Source: Solirubrum puertoriconensis (GTDB lineage: Bacteria > Bacteroidota > Bacteroidia > Cytophagales > Hymenobacteraceae). From it: 64,000 nt of DNA. The stretch is taken from NCBI RefSeq assembly GCF_001483135.1, contig NZ_LNAL01000006.1, positions 1,178,003-1,242,002 on the forward strand, written 5' to 3'. This document shows, in pieces, positions 52,169-58,758 of this stretch (its first letter is position 1; every line of letters starts with the position of its first letter). The notes beneath the pieces are model-generated. The model searched no databases. It saw nothing but the letters and a program-made list of their open reading frames with translations, and was not told where the DNA came from. The translations under genes and the position numbers were made by a program.

Positions 52169-52414
52169 ATGAAAAACGCCCTGCTTGCCCTCGCCCTGTT
52201 TGCCTTTGTTGGAACTGCCTCTGCCCACGACGGCGGCAAAGACGCCAAAGGCAAAAAAGCCAAGAAAGAAGCCTGCTCAACCGAAATGAAAGCCAGCTGT
52301 GCCGCTAAAGGCGCTACTGCCAGCACGCCGTCGTGCTGCATGAAGAAGGGCGCCTCGGCTGCTACCCAAGCCTCGGGGGCCAAGCCCGCTACTCCGGCCG
52401 TTAAGTCGCTGTAA
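52169..52414 (+). CDS. Small secreted Cys- and Lys-rich protein
   Basis: 81 residues from the ATG at 52169. A clear signal peptide (MKNALLALALFAFVGTASA) precedes a mature region of about 60 residues rich in Lys, Ala, Thr and Ser. It has four Cys: one near 36, one near 44, and a CC pair near 56-57 (PSCCMKK), spaced by lysines. Cys clusters in a small exported protein suggest metal binding or a disulfide-stabilised peptide. No known family recognised. Divergent from the MMPL transporter; followed by a very strong terminator. Confidence 0.7.
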   Translation: MKNALLALALFAFVGTASAHDGGKDAKGKKAKKEACSTEMKASCAAKGATASTPSCCMKKGASAATQASGAKPATPAVKSL

Positions 52415-52428
52415 GCACCAAGTATATC

Positions 52429-52477
52429 AGCAAGCAAAAGCCCCGGCACCACACTGGTGCCGGGGCTTTTGCTTGCT
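52429..52477. terminator. Bidirectional terminator (23-bp perfect stem)
   Basis: Arms 52429-52451 and 52455-52477 with a 3-nt loop, between the small secreted protein and the convergent amidase gene. Confidence 0.88.
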
Positions 52478-52490
52478 ACCTAGGGGGCTG

Positions 52491-53561
52491 CTACTTGCGG
52501 TTGCGGTAATCGGTAATCAGGCCTTCGCAAATCCAATTGGCCAGGGCTTGGCGGTTGTCGGGTATCACAAAACGGCGCTGGTCTTTATCGTTGCGGATGT
52601 TGCCCAGCTCGATGAATACGGTAGGGGCGTGGCTGTTGCGCACTACGTACAAGCTCGAGCGCGGCGACACCGTGCCCACGTACGGCCGGTTGGGCTGACT
52701 GCGCTTGTAGCGTGCCGTAAATACCTTGTGGATGTTGTTGGCGAGGCGCTTACCCACCGGACTTTTGTCGTGGTGGTAAAAGAAAACGTCGGTGTTTAGG
52801 CCAGCGCTGCGGCTGTCGATGTGCAGCGTTATCATGCGCTGGTAGGCACCCTTGTAGCGCCCGTGCAGCCGGTTGATGGCGTTGGTGTACTGGCGCAGGC
52901 GCGCGACGTGGTTTAGCGGAATGACGAGGTTGGGCGTGGTTATCTCATCGTTATCCATCCTCAGCACTGCCTCGTCGCGGATTCCGTCGTTGGGGTCCTG
53001 CACAATCACGTGCACCTTCGCTCCGTGCTCCATCAGCACCTTGGCAAGGCGGGCGGTAATGTCGTAGGCGTACTCATCCTCGGCAAGCTGGTAGCTGCCG
53101 TATTTGCCAACTGCGCCGGGGTCGGGCCCGCCGTGGCCCGACAGCAGGTAGTACACTGTGCCACTCAACTGTTTGGAGCGTGGCGATACTTGCCCGTACC
53201 TAGGGCCAAAAAGCTGCTTGTTGCTAAGGGGCGTTTTTACCTTGGTGCTGGTGGTGCGGGCTGCGGTAGCAACCGTCTTGGTGGCCGTGGGCTTCTTTTT
53301 AGCAACAGTGGCAGCCTGCTTTGTTGGCAAGCGGTAGTACTTGCCGGCAATCAAGCTATTGCGCGGTCCTAGGCTGGCCCGGTTAAGCGCTACAAACCGG
53401 TTGTAATCGCGCACTGGGTTCAGCCCGTGGCGCTGCAGCAGTATCGTGACACCATCGCCGCGTTTTGCCCGCACTTTGCCAGTGGTTTGCTGGGCCGAGC
53501 TAACATGGGAAAGAGCAAAGGCAAGAAAAGAGGCTATGAGCAGCGGGAGAGGTCGGAGCAA
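52491..53561 (-). CDS. N-acetylmuramoyl-L-alanine amidase (Amidase_3)
   Basis: Zinc amidase that cleaves the stem peptide from muramic acid in peptidoglycan. 356 residues. Signal peptide at the N-terminus (PLPLLIASFLAFALSHVSSAQ). A LysM-like stretch follows (AKRGDGVTILLQRHGLNPVR and LNRASLGPRNSLIAGKYYRL), then a Thr/Lys/Ala linker. The catalytic domain starts near 140: LLSGHGGPDPGAVGKYGSYQ (His ligand), AEDEYAYDI (Glu ligand), LHIDSRSAG (His), and VFIELGNIRNDKDQ (Glu). The only usable start is a TTG at 53561. A TACTTTTG box lies at 53680-53687. Confidence 0.88.
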   Translation of the reverse strand: MLRPLPLLIASFLAFALSHVSSAQQTTGKVRAKRGDGVTILLQRHGLNPVRDYNRFVALNRASLGPRNSLIAGKYYRLPTKQAATVAKKKPTATKTVATAARTTSTKVKTPLSNKQLFGPRYGQVSPRSKQLSGTVYYLLSGHGGPDPGAVGKYGSYQLAEDEYAYDITARLAKVLMEHGAKVHVIVQDPNDGIRDEAVLRMDNDEITTPNLVIPLNHVARLRQYTNAINRLHGRYKGAYQRMITLHIDSRSAGLNTDVFFYHHDKSPVGKRLANNIHKVFTARYKRSQPNRPYVGTVSPRSSLYVVRNSHAPTVFIELGNIRNDKDQRRFVIPDNRQALANWICEGLITDYRNRK

Positions 53562-53679
53562 GGGAGCAGGAGTGTTTGGTTGGGTAGCTTACAGCAGGAT
53601 AGTGGCTAGGAATAAGGCTATTGATATGGGCCGTTGGAGCAATGCGCCCGCAGGCGCACCCGATAGAAGTGAAATCTTG

Positions 53680-53687
53680 CAAAAGTA
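53680..53687 (-). promoter_or_regulatory. -7 box (TACTTTTG) for the amidase gene
   Basis: Exact TAnnTTTG on the minus strand, about 120 nt before the TTG start of the amidase. The -33 element is not clear. Confidence 0.45.
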
Positions 53688-53848
53688 GCATGGAAGCAAC
53701 ACGCACCGTCGGGTTGGTGCATTTTCGTAGCGCAAAAAACCGATCCGGCCTGAGTGCAGGTACTTGTATCCGATGCTTAATTGAGCCCAACCAGTACAGG
53801 GCTGGTGTAGTAGATTGCGCGTTCATGTAAGCCGCTGATACTGTTTTG

Positions 53849-53892
53849 AATATTAAAGCCAGCTAAACATTAGCTGGCTTTAATATTTTTTG
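53849..53892 (+). terminator. Orphan intrinsic terminator (17-bp perfect stem)
   Basis: Arms 53849-53865 and 53871-53887 with loop AACAT, then a T-rich tract on the plus strand only. No annotated plus-strand gene ends here. Confidence 0.75.
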
Positions 53893-53944
53893 CATTTTGA
53901 GGAGCTTATGATATAAATCTGCCCTGCAACCACCACCACCTGCC

Positions 53945-54394
53945 ATGAACTGGATTTCTCGCATCGAAAAGCTTCCTAGGTCAGCGTCCGTTACGTACCG
54001 CTGCAACCCGCCGGTAGTCGACGAGGAACTGGCTTTTTTGGCAGCGGCGCTGGAGGTACGGTTGCCCGAGGAGCTTCGGCAGCTTTACCTGCTCACCGAT
54101 GGGCTGGCCGAGGAGCTGCAGGGTATTGGCACCACCGGCTATTTGGTGCTGCCTGCTCAGGTGCTGCTGCACGAAAACCAGCGTTTGCGCCAAACGGCCT
54201 GCTACTGCGTGCACGACCTGTTGCTGGTTGCCCCAGCCTATACCGGCGACTACTACGGTTACCTCATTGCCGACGACGGCTCGGTTAGCACCGATATTTA
54301 TATCTGGAGCTGCACCGATAACACGCGGGTGCGGGTGGCCGCCTCGTTGGCCGAATTTCTGGTAAGCTGGGTATCAAGCGAGCTTACGGCCTAA
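53945..54394 (+). CDS. SMI1/KNR4 (SUKH) family protein
   Basis: 149 residues. SUKH pattern: an N-terminal helix, then ELAFLAAALEVRLPEELRQL and YLLTDGLAEEL near 30-57, with a C-terminal RVRVAASLAEFLVSWV. SUKH proteins include immunity proteins against polymorphic toxins, as well as regulators. No toxin, Rhs or contact-dependent system is adjacent, so an orphan immunity gene or a housekeeping role are both open. ThyA follows 57 nt later with its own promoter box. Confidence 0.78.
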   Translation: MNWISRIEKLPRSASVTYRCNPPVVDEELAFLAAALEVRLPEELRQLYLLTDGLAEELQGIGTTGYLVLPAQVLLHENQRLRQTACYCVHDLLLVAPAYTGDYYGYLIADDGSVSTDIYIWSCTDNTRVRVAASLAEFLVSWVSSELTA

Positions 54395-54416
54395 GCCGCG
54401 TGGGCTCCGAAGCTTC

Positions 54417-54424
54417 TATATTTG
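54417..54424 (+). promoter_or_regulatory. -7 box (TATATTTG) for thyA
   Basis: Exact TAnnTTTG match 27 nt before the thyA ATG and 22 nt after the SUKH stop. Confidence 0.55.
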
Positions 54425-54451
54425 AGCTTCCGCCTAATACCTGTAGTTGCC

Positions 54452-55246
54452 ATGCAGCAGTACCACACGCTTCTTCGCCATATTCTTGAAAACGGAACCC
54501 AGAAAACCGACCGCACCGGCACCGGTACGTTGTCGGTGTTTGGGTACCAAATGCGGTTCGATCTGCAGCAAGGATTTCCGTTGGTGACCACCAAAAAGGT
54601 GCACCTGAAAAGCATCATCCACGAGCTGCTGTGGTTTTTGCAGGGCGACACCAACACGGCCTACCTCAAGGAGCATGGCGTGAGCATTTGGGACGAGTGG
54701 GCCGATGCGAACGGCGACCTAGGCCCCGTGTACGGCAAGCAATGGCGCTCCTGGCCCGATGGCCGCGGTGGCCACATCGACCAGATGCAGCAGGTGCTCG
54801 ACCAGCTGCACCGCTCGCCCGATTCGCGTCGCATCATGGTCTCGGCCTGGAACGTAGCCGAGCTCGATCAAATGGCCCTGATGCCCTGCCACGCGTTGTT
54901 TCAGTTTTACGTGGCCGATGGCAAGCTTTCGTGCCAGCTCTACCAACGTTCGGCCGATGTCTTCCTGGGTGTTCCGTTCAACATCGCCTCGTATGCACTG
55001 CTCACGCTGATGGTAGCGCAGGTAGTAGGCTTGGAGCCCGGTGAGTTCATCTGGACGGGTGGCGATACGCACCTGTACTCCAACCACCTCGAGCAGGCGC
55101 GTCTGCAGCTCACCCGCGAGCCGCGCCCGTTGCCCCAAATGCGCATCAATCCTGATGTGTCAGACCTTTTTGCCTTCAGCTACGAAGATTTCAAACTCGA
55201 AAATTACGACCCGCACCCGGCCATTAAGGCTCCGGTAGCGGTGTAG
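54452..55246 (+). CDS. thyA: Thymidylate synthase ThyA
   Basis: Methylates dUMP to dTMP using methylene-tetrahydrofolate. 264 residues, the E. coli size. Seen: [20 protein letters not shown] near 10-30, [32 protein letters not shown] near 80-100, [10 protein letters not shown], the catalytic Cys in [11 protein letters not shown] near 146, and GDTHLYSNH near 205. The ATG at 54452 is the family start; an in-frame ATG ten codons upstream is not. It has a promoter box and a terminator, so it is expressed on its own. Folate-cycle partner of the pab genes in this window. Confidence 0.96.
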   Translation: MQQYHTLLRHILENGTQKTDRTGTGTLSVFGYQMRFDLQQGFPLVTTKKVHLKSIIHELLWFLQGDTNTAYLKEHGVSIWDEWADANGDLGPVYGKQWRSWPDGRGGHIDQMQQVLDQLHRSPDSRRIMVSAWNVAELDQMALMPCHALFQFYVADGKLSCQLYQRSADVFLGVPFNIASYALLTLMVAQVVGLEPGEFIWTGGDTHLYSNHLEQARLQLTREPRPLPQMRINPDVSDLFAFSYEDFKLENYDPHPAIKAPVAV

Positions 55247-55270
55247 CAACCACTGCGGATCGATTTACTG

Positions 55271-55300
55271 ACCACGGGCACCAGTAGTGGTGCCCGTGGT
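55271..55300 (+). terminator. Intrinsic terminator after thyA
   Basis: 13-bp perfect stem (ACCACGGGCACCA / TGGTGCCCGTGGT) with a 4-nt loop, followed by TGTTTG. Confidence 0.8.
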
Positions 55301-55709
55301 TGTTTGTGCCCTACAGCATCGAGCCACGTGTATTGGCAGCGAAAGTAAGTTTGGTCAAATCGTTAGGTGCTTTCCTGAGCGAGAGCCGATTGCTCCTAAG
55401 TCTGTGAGGGTAGCTTCACCGAAGCAAGTAAGGCATCAATGTGTCAGTTTAGATGCTGGCTAGGTCGCATCATGCTTCAATGCTGGGTCAGTGCTAATGC
55501 GGCTTATGTATTAGCATTTTGTTGTGATAAAATGATGCAAGCAGACAATCCTGGCAGTACATTAAGTATAAGAAATAGTACATTCCATTAAAGTCAAAAA
55601 ACCTTATCTAGCCACGTAACCTTGGCTTCATTTCTGCGTAATCACATTTTCATGTGATTGCTGCAATGAATGCATAGGCAGTAACGTTGTTGGATAAATA
55701 GTTGACCAA
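55301..55709. other. AT-rich non-coding stretch
   Basis: No gene is supported on either strand. It is the most AT-rich part of the right half. It contains a small inverted repeat AATCACA-TTTTCA-TGTGATT at 55640-55659 that could be an operator for the following gene, and no CCTAGG. No tRNA found. Confidence 0.4.
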
Positions 55710-56054
55710 GTGCTTTCGAATACTCTGCCGCTTTTTGCTCTTTTACCACTTAAAACCCCGACCTTTGTTCCGGGAAAAGTAAACCCTTCCTCGAAAATCC
55801 AATCCAGCGGTTCTGTCGTACACAGCGCCGTGTTTTCCTCTACCACACCTCCTTTGTCATCTGCCGTCGCCTCCGCTAGCGGCTGCTCACTGCCGCTTAA
55901 GCACCGCGTGCTTATAGCTATGTACGCGCTGGAAATCGGCCGCCAATCGCGCGACGAAATCCTCAGCGCCAACGACGTGACCGAGGCCGATCTGATGAAA
56001 TTTCAGACCGATTGGCTTCGGATGCGTCGGCGTCGCTACAGTAACGTAGCTTAG
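55710..56054 (+). CDS. Hypothetical protein
   Basis: 114 residues from a GTG start; the true start is uncertain. The N-terminal half (to about residue 60) is a Ser/Thr/Pro/Val-rich, disordered-looking stretch. The C-terminal half looks real and helical: LKHRVLIAMYALEIGRQSRD and EILSANDVTEADLMKFQTDW, then a basic end RMRRRRY. No family recognised. It lies next to an AT-rich region and overlaps the convergent aminotransferase gene by 4 nt. Confidence 0.5.
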   Translation: MLSNTLPLFALLPLKTPTFVPGKVNPSSKIQSSGSVVHSAVFSSTTPPLSSAVASASGCSLPLKHRVLIAMYALEIGRQSRDEILSANDVTEADLMKFQTDWLRMRRRRYSNVA

Positions 56055-56875
56055 TCTTGTTTTTCCCAATGCCGCAGAGCATCCAGCAATGGATGCTCTG
56101 TTTGCTTATAAGTGGCGCTAGCCAATTGCTGAATGTTGCGAATACCGGCTACGTTCGCCGTAAACACAGCATCGGCTGCTAGCACCTCTTCCGGTCTGTA
56201 AAGACCTAGGTGGCATCGTATGCCTTTGGCTTGCGCTACCTGCAACAGGTGCGCCTGCCGTACGCCCGCTACGCAGCCACTTTCGGGGGCTGGAGTAAAT
56301 AACTCCTCGTTGCGGATCCATAACAAGGCTGCCGACACCGCCTCGGCAACGTGGCCCTTGCTATCAAGCAGAAGCAACTCGCCTAGGCCACGGGCCTCAC
56401 GCTCCTGGGCTGCCAACACATAGTGCAGGGCATAAGGACCTTTGCAGAAAGATACCGCTGAATACTGCGTGCTGATGCCTTGCGCAAAGCCAGCACTGCC
56501 GATAGGGGTATCGCTCGCCACGAAAGGGGCCGCTGTGGCCAGCCACTCGGCCTGATTGGTTTTGGGGGCATACAAACCACCACCCGCCCGCCAGAACTGC
56601 AGCCGTATGCGTGCCGCCCCGCCAATGGGGGAGGCCAACGCAGCCAGCGCCTGGCCCAGGCTGGGTGCGTTACCTAGGGTTGTCGGTAGCTGCAAGTGCA
56701 GGGCGGCAGCTGCCCGTTGCATGCGCGCTAGGTGCTGCTTGCTCCAGCGCACCTGCCCATGCTCGAACACCATGGTTTCAAAGAACCCGTCGTTGAACTG
56801 CAAGCCGCGGTTGGGTAGGTGCATGTGCACCTCAGCAGCGGGCAGCAAATGGCCGTTGAGCAGGGCATAACTCAT
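56051..56875 (-). CDS. Class IV PLP-dependent aminotransferase; 4-amino-4-deoxychorismate lyase candidate
   Basis: 274 residues, fold type IV. The family start NGHLLPAAEVHMHLPNRGLQ and FNDGFFETMVFEHGQVRWSK is clear. The PLP lysine is in SFCKGPYALHYVLAAQERE near 143. The C-terminal LLLLDSKGHVAEAVSAALLW matches the (E/D)xxxN/S-type phosphate-binding region. This group includes PabC, IlvE and D-amino-acid transaminases. The size and the presence of pabB in the window favour PabC, which releases pyruvate from ADC to give p-aminobenzoate, but substrate assignment is inferred. It starts directly after dprA (TAGATG), so it is co-transcribed with dprA. Confidence 0.82.
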   Translation of the reverse strand: MSYALLNGHLLPAAEVHMHLPNRGLQFNDGFFETMVFEHGQVRWSKQHLARMQRAAAALHLQLPTTLGNAPSLGQALAALASPIGGAARIRLQFWRAGGGLYAPKTNQAEWLATAAPFVASDTPIGSAGFAQGISTQYSAVSFCKGPYALHYVLAAQEREARGLGELLLLDSKGHVAEAVSAALLWIRNEELFTPAPESGCVAGVRQAHLLQVAQAKGIRCHLGLYRPEEVLAADAVFTANVAGIRNIQQLASATYKQTEHPLLDALRHWEKQD

Positions 56876-57982
56876 CTATACCAGCGCAAATTTTTTGCCC
56901 GGAAGTGCCCGCACCACGCCCCGAAACTCTAGCCCCAGTAGTAAAGTAGAAACCTGGTTGATTGGCAGTTGAGCTTCCCAGCTCAACTCATCAATCTGCC
57001 GTTCCTTGTGCGCTTGCAGGATTTCAACCAGCTTAAACTCCTCGGCAGAGAAGTCGGCAGGGTTGAGGGAAGGCACCACCGGGGTGTGGTGCAGCGCGCC
57101 ATCCCAGTTTAGTACCTGCTCCACATCGAGCGGGCCTGTGTAGATAACGGCCTGCTGGTTGCGAATGAGATGGTTGCAGCCTTCGGAGGCCGCTTGATCG
57201 AGGCGGCCGGGCACGGCCAACACCTCGCGGTTGTATTCCTGCGCCAGCTCGGCCGTGATGAGCGCGCCGCCTTTGCGAGCTGCTTCTACCACCACGGTAG
57301 CTTCTGTGAGGCCGGCAATAATGCGGTTGCGCGCCGGAAAGTTGTACTTATCGGGCTGGGTGCCGAAAGGAAACTCGGTGAGCAAGCCGCCTTGCTCCAC
57401 CATCTTCTCGGCGGTGCGGCGGTGAGCAGCGGGGTAAATGATGTCGAGCCCGGTGGCCATTACCCCAATGGTAGCCAAGCCCTCCTGAATGGCAGCCCGG
57501 TGGGCGATAATGTCAATACCGTAGGCAAGGCCACTTACAATCAACGGTTGGTGCCCAGCAACTCCCCGAATCAGCTTCTCGGTTTGCTCCCGGCCGTAAT
57601 CGGTGGCTTGGCGCGTACCCACCACGGCCAAGGAGCGTGGGTGGTTGAGGTCGGCGGTGCCTAGGTAGTACAACAACACCGGCGCATCGGGTACCGGGCG
57701 CAGGCGTGCGGGGTAGTTGGGCCGCGTGTAGTACAGCAACTGCACGCCGTCCTTCTCGGCCCTACGCAGAATTTGCTCGGCTTTGCCCAGGGCGGAAGAG
57801 TTGTTGCGCAGGGCAGTTACCGTGCTCGGGCCAACGCCGGGTATCTTCAGCAGCTTGCTTTGCGGTGCTTGCAGCACCGCCTCGGCCGAGCCGCAGTAGC
57901 TTACAAGGTTACGGGTAATCAGCGGGCCTATGCCCGGGAGTAGTGTAAGGGCAACTTCGGATAGGAGGGAAGTATCGGGCAC
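56876..57982 (-). CDS. dprA: DNA-processing protein DprA
   Basis: Loads RecA on incoming single-stranded DNA during natural transformation and protects it. 368 residues from a GTG start. An N-terminal HhH/SAM-like part (LTLLPGIGPLITRNLVSYCG; IPGVGPSTVTAL) precedes the Rossmann-like DprA core: VVGTRQATDYGREQTEKLIR, VSGLAYGIDIIAHRAAIQEG, GLLTEFPFGTQPDKYNFPAR, and NRIIAGLT. The C-terminal winged helix DprA_WH ends the protein (EEFKLVEILQAHKERQIDEL). Known in many non-competent bacteria as well. The class IV aminotransferase follows without a gap; the MerR regulator gene lies upstream on the same strand. Confidence 0.94.
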   Translation of the reverse strand: MPDTSLLSEVALTLLPGIGPLITRNLVSYCGSAEAVLQAPQSKLLKIPGVGPSTVTALRNNSSALGKAEQILRRAEKDGVQLLYYTRPNYPARLRPVPDAPVLLYYLGTADLNHPRSLAVVGTRQATDYGREQTEKLIRGVAGHQPLIVSGLAYGIDIIAHRAAIQEGLATIGVMATGLDIIYPAAHRRTAEKMVEQGGLLTEFPFGTQPDKYNFPARNRIIAGLTEATVVVEAARKGGALITAELAQEYNREVLAVPGRLDQAASEGCNHLIRNQQAVIYTGPLDVEQVLNWDGALHHTPVVPSLNPADFSAEEFKLVEILQAHKERQIDELSWEAQLPINQVSTLLLGLEFRGVVRALPGKKFALV

Positions 57983-58128
57983 GCTGACAATTTGAAGTTC
58001 TGAGTGGCTAGAAAGCAGAAGCGGGAAAAGTCACTCACGGCAATGCTGGCTCGTGCATCGGGTTTGCGACCGACACCTTATTACTGCCCGCAAAGCAAAA
58101 AAGATGCTGCGAGCTAGGGAGAGGCCCT

Positions 58129-58491
58129 TTACCCGTTCGGCTGCTTGCCAGCGGAATCCAGCTCCTTGCGCAAGCTTACCAAGAAGCTCCGCACCTTTTC
58201 GAGCGAATGAATCACATCCACACGCTCCTTTAGCTGCGGGCCGCGCTGCTTCATAATCTCACGGGCACCGGGAATGGTGTAGCCGCGCTCCTTTACTAGG
58301 TGGTAAATGGTGCGGAAAATTTCGATATCCTGCGGCGAGTACAGGCGGTTGCCCTTCTTGCTTTTTCGGGGCTTTAAGTCGTCGAACTCAGTTTCCCAGA
58401 AGCGGATCAGCGAAGGGGCCACATCGAACTGCGCCGCTACCTCGCCAATGGTGTAGTACTGTTTTTCTATGTCGCGCTCTTTGTAGGGCAT
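58129..58491 (-). CDS. MerR family transcriptional regulator
   Basis: 120 residues. A winged HTH at the N-terminus: YYTIGEVAAQFDVAPSLIRF (helix-turn-helix), WETEFDDLKPRKSKKGNRLY, and SPQDIEIFRTIYHLVKERGY. The dimerising helix is at the C-terminus (VIHSLEKVRSFLVSLRKELD). It has no Cys effector site, so it is not a metal sensor; it resembles the short MerR proteins found beside a peptidase or dprA genes in Bacteroidota. The dprA start is 146 nt downstream on the same strand. Confidence 0.9.
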   Translation of the reverse strand: MPYKERDIEKQYYTIGEVAAQFDVAPSLIRFWETEFDDLKPRKSKKGNRLYSPQDIEIFRTIYHLVKERGYTIPGAREIMKQRGPQLKERVDVIHSLEKVRSFLVSLRKELDSAGKQPNG

Positions 58492-58602
58492 ATGCGTAGG
58501 AGCGAGGCTGGGCCCGCCCGGTATTTAATCATGAAATGGGTGAGGGCACCCAATGCAAGGCGGGCAAGTGCCCAGGCCCTACGATTTACGAACCTAACTG
58601 GC

Positions 58603-58610
58603 TACTTTTG
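58603..58610 (+). promoter_or_regulatory. -7 box (TACTTTTG) upstream of alaS
   Basis: Exact TAnnTTTG match about 149 nt before the alaS ATG, implying a long 5' leader of about 145 nt. I see no known riboswitch or T-box in it. Confidence 0.45.
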
Positions 58611-58758
58611 CCGGAAGGCCCATCCGTTGATCTGCAAAGACGACGGAAGCCGAAAAGTAGCCAAAAACCCGGCCGTTGCCAATTCTGTGGCCAGCAGTCG
58701 GAGCTCAGCAACGAAACCCCACATCACAACGCGAATCAGCATCGCGCTTTAGCCGCCC

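Larger units (their letters stand above)
53562..53944. other. Divergent intergenic region (383 bp) with an orphan terminator
   Basis: Between the minus-strand amidase and the plus-strand SUKH gene. It holds the amidase -7 box (TACTTTTG, 53680-53687), a small hairpin near 53705-53722, and an isolated plus-strand terminator at 53849-53887. The terminator follows no recognised gene, so a small RNA or short ORF may lie at about 53690-53848. Confidence 0.45.

Noticed and set aside
55640-55659. CRP-like palindrome
   Set aside because: The arms are in the order TCACA...TGTGA, reversed relative to the CRP consensus; kept only as a generic inverted repeat.
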